From assembly GCF_016745235.1 (NCBI RefSeq), contig NZ_JAELVM010000003.1, positions 682,001-746,000 on the forward strand: a DNA stretch of 64,000 bases, written 5' to 3'. The notes under the pieces were generated by a model. It worked only from the letters and a program-made list of their open reading frames with translations. It searched no databases and was not told where the DNA came from. Positions 8,729-18,089 of the stretch are shown here, one piece after another (position 1 is the first letter of the stretch; each line of letters opens with the position of its first letter). The position numbers and the translations under genes are program-made. The stretch comes from Chryseobacterium endalhagicum (GTDB taxonomy: Bacteria > Bacteroidota > Bacteroidia > Flavobacteriales > Weeksellaceae).

Positions 8729-10505
8729 AAATTTTATCTTTGATAAAATCCTTGCGCCTTAAAATATTTGGTTTGAAAGAAAATTTGCGCCCTAGCGTTT
8801 ACCCAACAATTTACAGAAATTAATCTCAAAAATATTCTATCATATTCTTTTGCCTTGAAACAAAAGAATCAAAAATTCAAGACCGGGAAACTTCTGCTAA
8901 AAATAAATCCTGTTCTCTAAAAATTCTAAAACTTGCGCGGATGTATTATTTCTGCTTCGTTTCAATTCTTGTCCCGCGCTTCAGACAGTAGAATTTTCTT
9001 AACATTCACAGCATTTATTTTCTTAACGCCCCATTTTCCTATGTCAATTTTATCGCAGTTATAAAAATCAACCTTTGAAAAAATTTGTGTCAATCTGCGA
9101 AAATCTGGGGTAAAAAAAATCTGCCCTATCTGCAAAATCCGCGAGAAATATATAAATCCAACAGCATTAAATTTTATCTTTGATAAAATCCTCGCGCCTT
9201 AAAACATTTGGTTTGAAAGAAAATTTGCGCCCTAGCGTTTATCCAACATTACAGAAATCAAGGTCAAAAATATTCTATCATATTCTTTTGCCTTGAAGTA
9301 AAAGAATCAAAAATTCAAGACCTGGAAACTTCCGCTAAAAATAAATCCTGTTCACTAAAAATTCTAAAACTTGCGCGGATTTACTGTTGCTTTTTTGTTT
9401 CAATATTTGTCCCGCGCTTCAGACAGTAGAATTTTCTTAACGTTCACAGAATTCATTTTCTTAACGCTCCATTTTCCTATGTCAATTTTATCGCAGTTAT
9501 AAAAATCAACCTTTGAAAAAATTTGTGTCAATCTGCGAAAATCTGGGGTAAATAATCTGCCCTATCTGCAAAATCCGCGAGAAATACATCAAATCCAACA
9601 ACATTAAATTTTATCTTTGATAAAATCCTTGCGCCTTAAAACATTTGGTTTGAAAGAAAATTTGCGCCCTAGCGTTTACCCAACAACTTACAGAAATTAA
9701 TCTCAAAAATATTCTATCATATTCTTTTGCCTTGAAGCAAAAGAATCAAAAATTCAAGACCGGGAAACTTCCGCTAAAAATAAATCCTGTTCTCTAAAAA
9801 TTCTAAAACTTGCGCGGATTTACTGTTTCTTTCTCGTTTCAATTCTTGTTCCGCGCTTCAGACAGTAGAATTTTTTTAACGTTCACAGAATTTATTTTCT
9901 TAACGCTCCATTTTCCTATGTCAATTTTATCGCAGTTATAAAAATCAACCTTTGAAAAAATTTGTGTCAATCTGCGAAAATCTGTGGTTAAAAAAATCTG
10001 CCAAATCTGAAAAATCCGCGAGAAATGCATCAAATCCAACAACATTAAATTTTATCTTTGATAAAATCCTTGCGCCTTAAAACATTTGGTTTGAAAGAAA
10101 ATTTGCGCCCTAGCGTTTACCCAACAATTTACAGAAATCAATGTCAAAAATATTCTATCATATTCTTTTGCCTTGAAGCAAAAGAATCAAAAATTCAAGA
10201 CCTGGAAACTTCCGCTAAAAATAAATCCTGTTCTCTAAAAATTCTAAAACTTGCGCGGATTTACTCTTTCTTTTTCGTTTCAATATTTGTCCCGCGCTTC
10301 AGACAATAGAATTTTCTTAACGTTCACAGCATTTACCATTTTCCTATGTCAATTTTATCGCAGTTATAAAAACCAACCTTTGAAAAAATCTGTGCCAATC
10401 TGCGAAAATCTGGTTAAAAAAATTGCCAAATCTCAAAAATCCGCGAGAAATACATCAAATCCAACAGCATTAAATTTTATCTTTGATAAAATCCTCGCGC
10501 CTTAA
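8729..10505. repeat. Tandem array of ~439-bp non-coding repeats (4 units plus partial)
   Basis: The landmark TTTTATCTTTGATAAAATCC begins near 8731, 9171, 9608, 10049 and 10474, giving periods of about 425-441 bp. A second landmark, ATTCTTTTGCCTTGA, recurs at 8844, 9282, 9721 and 10162 with the same spacing. Each unit contains a CTTTTGC/GCAAAAG hairpin, a GCGCGG/CCGCGC inverted pair about 35 nt apart, and a row of CTGCGAAAATCTG and AATCCGCGAGAAAT words. Short open frames across the array are not conserved between units and are rejected as genes. Confidence 0.9.
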
Positions 10506-10566
10506 CAACGCATTGCATGAAAAAAATAGCGACTTTGCGAAATCTAACACCATTTCACACCCCGTT

Positions 10567-11823
10567 TTAAATAAGCAAATTCATCAAAGACGGATCATTA
10601 TTCAGATAATTGACAAAGAAATCATACTTCTTCATATTATTGAGCAGCGGAGTAAAATCTTCACTATCCTTCAGCCCGATTCCTAAAACAGCAATTCCCT
10701 TTTCCTTTGAATTTTTCTGAGTATATTCAAAAAAAGTGATATCATCATTCGGTCCCAGAACATTCAGAACAAAATTCTTCAGAGCTCCCGGACGCTGGGC
10801 AAACCTAACCAGAAAATAATGTTTTAAACCAGCATATAAAAGCGCTTTTTCTTTAATCTCTTCCATACGGGTAATATCATTATTGCTTCCGCTGATGATA
10901 CAGACCACATTTTTTCCTCTGATCTGATCTTTATATTTTCCGAGGGCTGCCACGGAAAGGGCTCCGGCAGGTTCCACGACCACAGCATCTTTATTGTAGA
11001 GAGAAAGAATAGTTTCACAGACCATTCCTTCGTCCACTAACGCCATATCGTGCAGCACATTTTTACAGAGTTCGAAATTAAGATCTCCTACTTTCTGTAC
11101 GGCAGCTCCATCTACAAAACGGCTGATTTTTTCAAGAAGCACCGGTTTTCCTTTTTCCAGTGCTTTTTTCATACTTGCTGCTGCAGAAGGTTCTACCCCA
11201 ATAATTTTCGTACGCGGTGACAGTTCCCGGAATACAGAACAAACGCCTGCAGCCAGGCCACCCCCTCCAATTGGAAGAAAAAGATAATCAATGGGCTCAT
11301 CCGACTGCTCAAGAATTTCCAGTGCTGCTGTAGCCTGCCCATTAATAATATCCTGATCATCGAACGGATGAATAAATATTCCCTGATTTTCTTTGCAGAA
11401 CTTCAGGGCGGCATCTTTAGCTTCATCGAAAGTATCCCCGTAAAGCACAATATCAATATCATCCCTTCCAAACATTTTCACCTGTTCCAGCTTTTGTCCC
11501 GGCGTGGGCAGAGGCATGAAAATGGTTCCTTTCACCTTCATGGTGCTGCATGCAAAAGCTACTCCTTGGGCATGGTTTCCGGCACTGGCACACACCACGC
11601 CTTTGGCAAGATCTTCAGGTGACATTACCGCCATTTTATTGTAAGCTCCTCTGATTTTATAGGATCTCACCTGCTGCAGATCTTCTCTTTTAAAGCTAAT
11701 CTTTGCATTATAAATACCGGAGAGATGATTATTGATCGCCAAAGGGGTTCTTACCACTACATTTCTGAGTCTTTTTGCTGCTTTATAGACATTGTCCAAA
11801 ACAGAAGGATACGTTTCTTCCAT
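10567..11823 (-). CDS. ilvA: Threonine ammonia-lyase (dehydratase), biosynthetic
   Basis: 418 residues. It makes 2-oxobutanoate from threonine, the first committed step to isoleucine. The PLP lysine motif is YKIRGAYN, the phosphate loop is PIGGGGLAAG, and SAGNHAQGVA is typical of the fold-type II family. A single ACT-like regulatory domain follows (LVRFAQRPGALKNFVLNVLG). This short one-ACT form is shorter than the 514-residue E. coli enzyme. It is the last gene of the ilv operon, 12 bp after ilvC. Isoleucine feedback through the C-terminal domain is expected from the family. Confidence 0.93.
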   Translation of the reverse strand: MEETYPSVLDNVYKAAKRLRNVVVRTPLAINNHLSGIYNAKISFKREDLQQVRSYKIRGAYNKMAVMSPEDLAKGVVCASAGNHAQGVAFACSTMKVKGTIFMPLPTPGQKLEQVKMFGRDDIDIVLYGDTFDEAKDAALKFCKENQGIFIHPFDDQDIINGQATAALEILEQSDEPIDYLFLPIGGGGLAAGVCSVFRELSPRTKIIGVEPSAAASMKKALEKGKPVLLEKISRFVDGAAVQKVGDLNFELCKNVLHDMALVDEGMVCETILSLYNKDAVVVEPAGALSVAALGKYKDQIRGKNVVCIISGSNNDITRMEEIKEKALLYAGLKHYFLVRFAQRPGALKNFVLNVLGPNDDITFFEYTQKNSKEKGIAVLGIGLKDSEDFTPLLNNMKKYDFFVNYLNNDPSLMNLLI

Positions 11824-11835
11824 TGTTTTTCGTGA

Positions 11836-12882
11836 TTAATTGTTCTCTGGTCTGAGACTGCGGACTGTCTTTCCGGCTCTCCACATTTCGCTTTCTCTAA
11901 GCTCAGTCAGTTCTACTTCCAGTTTTTCCCTGTAATCGTGTTTGCTGTTGCTGTCGATGGACCGTTGGGCTTCATCTCCTTTGGCAACACTGTCGTATAA
12001 TTCTTCAAACAAAGGAGAAGTGGCATCTCTGAAACGTTTCCACCAGTCCAGTGCTCCTCTTTGTGCGGTAGTACTGCAGTTCGCATACATCCAGTCCATC
12101 CCGTTTTCCGCAACTAATGGCATTAATGATTGGGTTAATTCTTCAACGGTTTCGTTAAATGCTTCTGAAGGGCTGTGACCATTTTTTCTCAATACATCAT
12201 ATTGGGCGGCAAATATTCCCTGTACGGCACCCATCAAGGTTCCTCTTTCTCCTGCAAGGTCGCTGAATACTTCTTTTTTAAAATCTGTTTCAAATAAATA
12301 ACCGCTTCCGATGGCTATTCCCAAAGCCGTTACTCTTTCTCTTGCTTTCCCGGTGGCATCCTGATAAACGGCAAAGCTGCTGTTCAGTCCGCGATCCTGA
12401 AGAAACATTCTTCTTAATGAGGTTCCCGATCCTTTCGGAGCAACAAGAAATACATCAACCTCAGCCGGAGGAACAATTCCGGTGCGTTCATTAAAGGTAA
12501 TTCCAAATCCGTGTGAGAAATACAGTGCTTTTCCAGGGGTAAGATGCTGTTTAACTTTCGGCCAGTATTCGATCTGGGCGGCATCACTTAAGAGATAGCA
12601 GATAATCGTTCCTTTCTGCAGGGCTTCTTCTATTTCGAATAATGTTTCTCCGGGTATGAATCCGTCTGCCACAGCTTTATCCCATGATTTTGAGTTTTTT
12701 CTCTGGCCAACGATCACATTGATTCCGTTATCTTTCTGGTTAAGCGCCTGTCCCGGCCCCTGTACGCCATAACCGATTACCGCTACTATTTCATCTTTTA
12801 ATACTTCCTGAGCTTTATGTAATGGAAACTCCTCTCTTGTTACTACATTTTCTTCTACTCCGCCAAAATTCAATTTTGCCAT
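11836..12882 (-). CDS. ilvC: Ketol-acid reductoisomerase
   Basis: 348 residues. It isomerises and reduces acetolactate or acetohydroxybutyrate to the dihydroxy acids of valine and isoleucine synthesis. The Rossmann motif is GYGVQGPGQAL, and the cofactor loop GQRKNSKSW has the Lys/Ser pattern associated with NADPH. The C-terminal KARI domain contains the Mg-binding EVFSDLAGERGTLMG segment. Length fits the short class I form. It sits between ilvN (53 bp upstream) and ilvA. Confidence 0.93.
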   Translation of the reverse strand: MAKLNFGGVEENVVTREEFPLHKAQEVLKDEIVAVIGYGVQGPGQALNQKDNGINVIVGQRKNSKSWDKAVADGFIPGETLFEIEEALQKGTIICYLLSDAAQIEYWPKVKQHLTPGKALYFSHGFGITFNERTGIVPPAEVDVFLVAPKGSGTSLRRMFLQDRGLNSSFAVYQDATGKARERVTALGIAIGSGYLFETDFKKEVFSDLAGERGTLMGAVQGIFAAQYDVLRKNGHSPSEAFNETVEELTQSLMPLVAENGMDWMYANCSTTAQRGALDWWKRFRDATSPLFEELYDSVAKGDEAQRSIDSNSKHDYREKLEVELTELRESEMWRAGKTVRSLRPENN

Positions 12883-12935
12883 TTTCTTAATTTTTATTGA
12901 TTGTTAATGATTGTTTTTATGATATTATTTTCTGA

Positions 12936-13217
12936 TCAGCTTGCATGTTCCACCGCTGTCAGATATGGATTTTTGTGGTAATGAACCTGAAGTACATCTA
13001 CCTGTTTTTCCATCTGTCGTGTAATTTTTTCTACAGAATCTTCCGATTCCCGGATAACGATTACAAATTTTTTGATCTTTTCCATTTCGGAAGGTCCTAC
13101 ATTCAAATTCACAATAGAAACCCTTCTTCTGGAAAATATGGCATTGATCCTTCCAATCAGGCCTAAATAATCCTCTGTATAAGCAGTAATGGTGTATTCT
13201 TTATTTTCTGATTTCAT
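12936..13217 (-). CDS. ilvN: Acetolactate synthase regulatory (small) subunit, short form
   Basis: 93 residues consisting of one ACT domain (YTEDYLGLIGRINAIFSRRR, then SIVNLNVG). It lacks the second half of about 70-80 residues present in IlvH-type subunits, and so resembles E. coli IlvN/IlvM in size. It binds the large subunit and normally confers valine inhibition. It starts 18 bp after ilvB ends, in the position expected for the regulatory partner. Confidence 0.88.
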   Translation of the reverse strand: MKSENKEYTITAYTEDYLGLIGRINAIFSRRRVSIVNLNVGPSEMEKIKKFVIVIRESEDSVEKITRQMEKQVDVLQVHYHKNPYLTAVEHAS

Positions 13218-13235
13218 CTTTTTATTATTTAAATT

Positions 13236-14963
13236 TTAAACTTTAGTATGATTCAGGACAATCTCCGAAACGCTTTTCCCCTGGGGAATCATTGGAAAGA
13301 CATTATGCTCTTTTCCCGTCATGACTTCCAGAAGGAAAGCACCTTTATGATGAAGCATTTCGCGGAGGCCGGCTTCCAGTTCTTCCCTCTGTGACACTTT
13401 TTTCCCCGGAATACTGTAGCCTTTAGCCACCTGTACAAAATCCGGACTTTGGATATCTACCGAAGAATATCTTTCCTCGTGAAACAGTTCCTGCCATTGC
13501 CTCACCATTCCCAGATAGCAGTTATTAAGAATTAAAATCTTGATATCCGGCTGATACTGCATCAATGTTCCCAATTCCTGGATGTTCATCTGAGCTCCGC
13601 CATCACCCATCACGGCGATAACCGGACGTTGAGTTTCTCCGTAAGCAGCTCCTATAGCGGCAGGAAGACAGAATCCCATCGTTCCTAACCCGCCACTGGT
13701 AATATTACTTCTGGAATGTTTGAAGCGGGAATATCTGCACGTTGCCATCTGATGCTGTCCCACATCGGTCACAATTACAGCTTCCCCTGCTGTCATTTCA
13801 TTCAGGTGCCGGATCACTTCTCCCATCGTTATTTCCCCTGATGAGGGATAGAGTTCATGATTAATCAGCTTCAACTGTTCAATTTCTTCACAACCTTTAA
13901 ATCTCTCAAACCACTCAGAATAATTTTTAACCTCAATCAATTGGGTTAAAAGAGGTAGCGTTTCTTTACAATTTCCCAAAACCGGTACATCAACTTTTAT
14001 ATTTTTATTGATCTCTGCTTTATCAATATCAAAATGAATAATGCTGGCCTGTCTCGCATACTGATCAATTTTTCCGGTCACCCGGTCATCAAAACGCATC
14101 CCCACAGCAATCAGAACATCACATTCATTGGTAAGAATATTGGGTCCGTAATTTCCATGCATTCCCACCATTCCTACTACCTGCGGATGATCTGTAGGAA
14201 TAGCACTCATTCCTAATACTGTCCATGCTACAGGAATTCCTGATTTTTCGGCAAACTGCAGAAACTCTTGTTCAGCTTTTCCCAACATAATCCCCTGCCC
14301 TGCGATGATGAACGGTTTTTCCGCTTTGTTGATCAGGAAAGCTGCTTTTTCAATATAGTCCATATCCGGAACAGGGTCCGGTGTGTAGCTTCTTAAAAAC
14401 TCACAGGGCGTATATCCTTTATCAAAAACCTTTTGCAGCTGGGCATTTTTTGTAACATCGATGAGTACAGGGCCTGGTCTTCCCGATCTTGCGATGTAGA
14501 AAGCCTTCGCCAGTACCTCAGAAAGTTCATTCGCATCTGTTACCTGGTAATTCCATTTGGTAACGGGGCTGGTAACATTCATCACATCTATTTCCTGAAA
14601 AGCATCTGTTCCTAAAAGATGGTCAAAAACTTGTCCTGTAATGCAGACAACAGGCGTATTATCCAATAAAGCATCAGCTAAACCTGTCACAAGATTGGTA
14701 GCTCCGGGGCCGCTGGTAGCCAATACCACTCCTACTTCCCCCGAAACTCTGGCCAATCCCTGCGCTGCATGGACAGCCCCTTGCTCGTGGCGGACCAGTA
14801 TATGCTCTAATTGGTCTTTGTAATCGTAAAGTGCGTCATAAATAGGAATAATAGCTCCTCCCGGATATCCGAATATTGTTTTTACTCCTTCCTGAAGAAA
14901 TGCTTCAAGGATGATCCGGCTTCCGCTGATTTCTTTTTCTGTGGATAAATTTTCATTCTTCAT
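13236..14963 (-). CDS. ilvB: Acetolactate synthase catalytic (large) subunit
   Basis: 575 residues from Met at 14963. The longer frame to 14999 is rejected because it would overlap ilvD and adds an unrelated N-terminus; from 14963 the start lies 12 nt after the ilvD stop. ThDP enzyme: catalytic Glu in VRHEQGAVHAAQG, FAD-linked middle domain, and ThDP/Mg motif GDGGAQMNIQEL...NNCYLGMVRQW. It condenses two pyruvates to acetolactate, or pyruvate with 2-oxobutanoate to acetohydroxybutyrate. Confidence 0.93.
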   Translation of the reverse strand: MKNENLSTEKEISGSRIILEAFLQEGVKTIFGYPGGAIIPIYDALYDYKDQLEHILVRHEQGAVHAAQGLARVSGEVGVVLATSGPGATNLVTGLADALLDNTPVVCITGQVFDHLLGTDAFQEIDVMNVTSPVTKWNYQVTDANELSEVLAKAFYIARSGRPGPVLIDVTKNAQLQKVFDKGYTPCEFLRSYTPDPVPDMDYIEKAAFLINKAEKPFIIAGQGIMLGKAEQEFLQFAEKSGIPVAWTVLGMSAIPTDHPQVVGMVGMHGNYGPNILTNECDVLIAVGMRFDDRVTGKIDQYARQASIIHFDIDKAEINKNIKVDVPVLGNCKETLPLLTQLIEVKNYSEWFERFKGCEEIEQLKLINHELYPSSGEITMGEVIRHLNEMTAGEAVIVTDVGQHQMATCRYSRFKHSRSNITSGGLGTMGFCLPAAIGAAYGETQRPVIAVMGDGGAQMNIQELGTLMQYQPDIKILILNNCYLGMVRQWQELFHEERYSSVDIQSPDFVQVAKGYSIPGKKVSQREELEAGLREMLHHKGAFLLEVMTGKEHNVFPMIPQGKSVSEIVLNHTKV

Positions 14964-14974
14964 TATATTTTCTC

Positions 14975-16654
14975 TTAGGTGATTTCGTCTGTTACACAAC
15001 CTTCTGCTGCGGATGATACGGTAAGTGCATATTTATACAGCAATCCTTTTTTTACTTTGAGTTCAGGCTTTTGCCATCCTTTTTTTCTCTGTTCGATTTC
15101 TTCTTCTGAAACTTTTAATTGTATGGTATTGTTTACAGCATCAATTTCAATCAGATCATTATCTTTTACGAAAGCGATCAGGCCGCCTTCATAAGCCTCG
15201 GGAGTAATATGCCCTACTACGAAACCATGGGTTCCGCCGCTGAAACGTCCATCGGTAATTAAAGCTACACTTCCACCCAAACCTGCTCCGATCAGAGCGC
15301 TTGTCGGTTTCAGCATTTCCGGCATTCCCGGTGCGCCTTTTGGGCCTTCATGGCGGATGACAATAACGTCCCCATGCTGAACTCTTCCATTTTCAATCCC
15401 TTTGATCAGATCTTTTTCACCATCAAATACCCGGGCTTTTCCTGAAAACTTCTCGCCTTCTTTTCCGGTGATTTTCGCAACACTCCCCTTCTCAGCGAGG
15501 TTTCCGTATAGTATTCTCAAATGTCCCGTTTCTTTGATTGGATTTGATAAAGGTCTGATGATCTTTTGCTTTGTAAAATCAAGGCTGGGAACATTTTCAA
15601 GATTTTCAGCGATGGTTTTTCCGGTAACCGTTAAACAGTCGCCATGCAGTAAACCTTCTTCCAGTAAGTATTTCATGACGGCAGGTATTCCTCCATGGTT
15701 ATGAAGATCCTGCATCAGGTATTTTCCACTTGGTTTCAGGTCTGCCAATACCGGAGTGATGTCGCTCATCTTCTGGAAATCATCCTGGGTGATGGAAACG
15801 CCAACGCTTTTCGCCATGGCTATAAAATGGAGCACCGCATTGGTACTTCCGCCCAGGATAACAATCAGACGAAGTGCATTTTCAAAAGCCTTACGGGTCA
15901 TGATATCTGATGGTCTGATGTCCTTTTCCAGCAGTATTTTTATATATTTTCCTGCTTCAAGGCATTCCTCCTGTTTCTCTTTACTCAATGCCGGGTTTGA
16001 TGATGAATATGGAAGGCTCATTCCCAGTGCTTCTATGGCTGAAGACATGGTATTCGCTGTATACATTCCTCCGCAGGCTCCTGCACCGGGACAGGAATTT
16101 TTAATTACGCCATTGAAATCTTCTTCCGAAATTTCTCCGGCAATTTTTTTACCCAAAGCTTCAAAGGCAGAAACGATATTAAGGGGTTCATCTTTATAAC
16201 ATCCCGGAGCTATGGTTCCTCCATACACCATGATGGATGGTCTGTCCAGTCTTCCCATGGCAATAATGGTTCCCGGCATATTTTTATCGCAACCCGGTAG
16301 TGCGATAATCCCGTCATAATACTGGGCTCCGCAGATGGCTTCGATGCTGTCTGCTATTACGTCTCGGCTTACCAGTGAATACCGCATGCCGTCCGTACCG
16401 TTGCTCATTCCGTCACTTACTCCTATGGTATTAAAAATTAAACCGGCAAGTCCGTTATCCCAGGTTCCCTGTTTTACCACTTTGGCGAGATCGTTAAGGT
16501 GCATATTGCAGGTATTCCCATCGTACCCCATACTCGCAATCCCGATCTGGGCCTTGTGCATATCTTCTTCTGTAAAGCCTATCCCGTAAAGCATGGCTTT
16601 TGCGGCGGGCTGTTCATTGTTTTGTGTGAATGTTTTTGAATATTTATTTAACAT
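14975..16654 (-). CDS. ilvD: Dihydroxy-acid dehydratase
   Basis: About 559 residues from Met at 16654 (MLNKYSKTF); an in-frame Met at 16666 adds four residues. It removes water from dihydroxy acids to give the 2-keto acids of Val and Ile. Fe-S cluster cysteines are visible in the GCDKNMPG and GACGGMYTANTM motifs, and the C-terminal GRFSGGTHGFVVGH block is typical. The upstream gap to ilvE is about 200 bp and AT-rich. It contains TAGTTTTG (minus, 16752-16759), a possible -7 box without a clear -33 partner, and a small TTTTGG/CCAAAA dyad at 16744-16756. Confidence 0.93.
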   Translation of the reverse strand: MLNKYSKTFTQNNEQPAAKAMLYGIGFTEEDMHKAQIGIASMGYDGNTCNMHLNDLAKVVKQGTWDNGLAGLIFNTIGVSDGMSNGTDGMRYSLVSRDVIADSIEAICGAQYYDGIIALPGCDKNMPGTIIAMGRLDRPSIMVYGGTIAPGCYKDEPLNIVSAFEALGKKIAGEISEEDFNGVIKNSCPGAGACGGMYTANTMSSAIEALGMSLPYSSSNPALSKEKQEECLEAGKYIKILLEKDIRPSDIMTRKAFENALRLIVILGGSTNAVLHFIAMAKSVGVSITQDDFQKMSDITPVLADLKPSGKYLMQDLHNHGGIPAVMKYLLEEGLLHGDCLTVTGKTIAENLENVPSLDFTKQKIIRPLSNPIKETGHLRILYGNLAEKGSVAKITGKEGEKFSGKARVFDGEKDLIKGIENGRVQHGDVIVIRHEGPKGAPGMPEMLKPTSALIGAGLGGSVALITDGRFSGGTHGFVVGHITPEAYEGGLIAFVKDNDLIEIDAVNNTIQLKVSEEEIEQRKKGWQKPELKVKKGLLYKYALTVSSAAEGCVTDEIT

Positions 16655-16866
16655 ATTGTCCTGCATTTTCTGTTCTTATCATCACCTAGTTTGGTATCAA
16701 ATTTTTTAATTTTGGAGAATTCGTATAAGAAGCTTTTACTTAATTTTGGTCCAAAACTACAGCTTGTCATATTTTTTTTATTTTCATTTTTACGAAAAAT
16801 ACAATATTCAACTGTTCGAAAAATAGATACATATAACTGATAATCAAATAATTAAATTCTTAATAT

Positions 16867-17739
16867 TTACAATGACAGAAGTCTTACCCGTTTCTGATAG
16901 GCCTGCTGTACCTTTTCACTTGCTGTATCATTCCAGCCTTTAGTGAAAGGAATATCATCCAAAGATTCCAACGCTACAATTTCAGCTGCGGTACCACAGA
17001 AAAAAGCGGCATCGGCTCCTCTCATTTCTTCGGGTTTAAAGAAGGTTTCTTTAACAGGAATATTCAGTTCGTCACATATTTCAAAAACGGTCTGTCTGGT
17101 GATGCCCGGCAGTATACTTCCTTTTGCGGGCGTGAATAATGTTCCGTCTTTTTCATAGAATATATTGGCTCCTGAACTTTCGGCAACATTTCCGTGCTCA
17201 TCAAGCAAAAGGGCTTCGTCATAGCCTTTGTCTTTGGCATCCTGGCAGGCGAGAATAGAATTCACGTAATGTCCGCCTACCTTAGCTTCCACTTTAAAGG
17301 CTGTGGGATTGGGACGTTGAAAACCTGAGGTCATGATTTTCATTTTGTCTGCGAGATAGCCATTGCTCCATTCCCAGGCCAGCAGGGAGAGATAGGATTT
17401 TTGTCCTTTTGAAAGGGACATATTGGGCGAACAGGTTACCAGCGGGCGGATGTAAGCATCACTGAACCCATTCCGTTCTAAAAGTTCGTAGGTAAGCTCC
17501 GTTAATTCACTGGCTGAATAGTCAAACGGGATATGCATAAGTTCTGCGGATCTTTTGAGTCTTTCATAATGTTCTTCTGCTTTAAAGATCCTGGTTCCGT
17601 GGTCTGTGCGATAGGATTTTATGCCTTCAAAAACGGAATAACCGTAATGAAGAGATTGCCCGTAAAGGTCCATTCCGGCTTCGTTTGCCTTGAGAAATTT
17701 TCCGTTAAAATAAACGATCGTGTGGTCGTTGTAATACAT
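16867..17739 (-). CDS. ilvE: Branched-chain amino acid aminotransferase
   Basis: 290 residues, fold-type IV PLP enzyme. Catalytic Lys lies in VEAKVGGHYVNS; the signature EALLLDEHGNVAESSGANIF and the PLP-phosphate segment GSILPGITRQT follow. It performs the last transamination for Ile, Val and Leu. It is the first structural gene of the ilv operon, 35 nt downstream of the second attenuator hairpin, and so under the control of both leader peptides. Confidence 0.92.
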   Translation of the reverse strand: MYYNDHTIVYFNGKFLKANEAGMDLYGQSLHYGYSVFEGIKSYRTDHGTRIFKAEEHYERLKRSAELMHIPFDYSASELTELTYELLERNGFSDAYIRPLVTCSPNMSLSKGQKSYLSLLAWEWSNGYLADKMKIMTSGFQRPNPTAFKVEAKVGGHYVNSILACQDAKDKGYDEALLLDEHGNVAESSGANIFYEKDGTLFTPAKGSILPGITRQTVFEICDELNIPVKETFFKPEEMRGADAAFFCGTAAEIVALESLDDIPFTKGWNDTASEKVQQAYQKRVRLLSL

Positions 17740-17773
17740 TGTATGAGGTTTAAAAAATTAACAAAAAGGGAAT

Positions 17774-17803
17774 AAAAAAAGCCCTCTCACGCTGTGAGAG
17801 GGC
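17774..17803 (-). terminator. Attenuator terminator 2 of ilv leader
   Basis: Read on the minus strand: GCCCTCTCAC (17803-17794), loop AGC, GTGAGAGGGC (17790-17781), then TTTTTTT. A perfect 10-bp stem. Its 5' arm can instead pair with CTGTGAGA (17839-17832), which overlaps the stop codon of leader peptide 2, as TCTCACAG/CTGTGAGA, 8 bp. The two pairings exclude each other, as expected of a terminator/antiterminator switch. Confidence 0.9.
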
Positions 17804-17833
17804 CCAAATATGTACAGTCATATTCTTTCCTTC

Positions 17834-17890
17834 TCACAGACGCAAGGGAATAATAATGACGATAATAATTACTGTTAATAACTGATACAT
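17834..17890 (-). CDS. ilv leader peptide 2 (Ile/Val/Leu-rich)
   Basis: 18 residues, MYQLLTVIIIVIIIPLRL; 12 of 18 are branched-chain residues, including six Ile and two Val in one run of eight. Its ATG lies 12 nt after the T-tract of attenuator 1, and its TGA stop lies inside the CTGTGAGA antiterminator segment. A ribosome that finishes the peptide should mask that segment and permit terminator 2; one stalled at Ile/Val codons should leave it free. The mechanism is inferred from classic ilv attenuation. Confidence 0.85.
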   Translation of the reverse strand: MYQLLTVIIIVIIIPLRL

Positions 17891-17902
17891 AATTTCTGAA
17901 AT

Positions 17903-17933
17903 AAAAAAAAGCCGCTTCAATATGAAACGGCTT
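17903..17933 (-). terminator. Attenuator terminator 1 of ilv leader
   Basis: Minus strand: AAGCCGTTTCA, loop TAT, TGAAGCGGCTT (17933-17909), an 11-bp stem with one G-T pair, followed by eight T (17910-17903). The 5' arm can alternatively pair with GAAGCGGC near the end of leader peptide 1 (codons for Lys-Glu-Ala-Ala), which is identical to the terminator's own 3' arm and so acts as the competing antiterminator. Confidence 0.88.
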
Positions 17934-17955
17934 ATATAATTTAAATTAAAATATT

Positions 17956-18039
17956 TTACAATGCCGCTTCCTTACTGCTGTTAACCACAACAATAATGTT
18001 AGAAATGACAATAATATTTTTCTGATTCGTAAAATTCAT
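17956..18039 (-). CDS. ilv leader peptide 1 (Ile/Val-rich)
   Basis: 27 residues beginning MNFTNQKN. The central stretch IIVISNIIVVV has nine Ile/Val in eleven positions; it ends KEAAL. The ATG is only 5 nt after the last base of the TACATTTG promoter box, so the mRNA may be leaderless or nearly so. The codons for KEAA carry the GAAGCGGC antiterminator segment of attenuator 1. The position between promoter and terminator, upstream of ilvE, supports a regulatory peptide rather than a chance frame. Confidence 0.82.
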   Translation of the reverse strand: MNFTNQKNIIVISNIIVVVNSSKEAAL

Positions 18040-18043
18040 ACTG

Positions 18044-18073
18044 CAAATGTATTAATTTTTAAATACTGAGCAA
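18044..18073 (-). promoter_or_regulatory. Promoter of the ilv operon
   Basis: Minus strand: TTG (18073-18071), 19-bp spacer, TACATTTG (18051-18044), a perfect match to the Bacteroidota consensus TTG-N19-TAnnTTTG. It lies just after the folP stop and directly before leader peptide 1. Confidence 0.8.
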
Positions 18074-18089
18074 GTTTTTTTAACACTTT

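Noticed and set aside
9839..10686. Several open frames of 67-84 codons inside the 439-bp repeat array
   Set aside because: They read repeat words, occur on both strands and are not kept open in the other repeat units.
17740..17955. T-box or other riboswitch before ilvE
   Set aside because: No T-box consensus was seen; the two leader peptides with overlapping antiterminators explain the region better.
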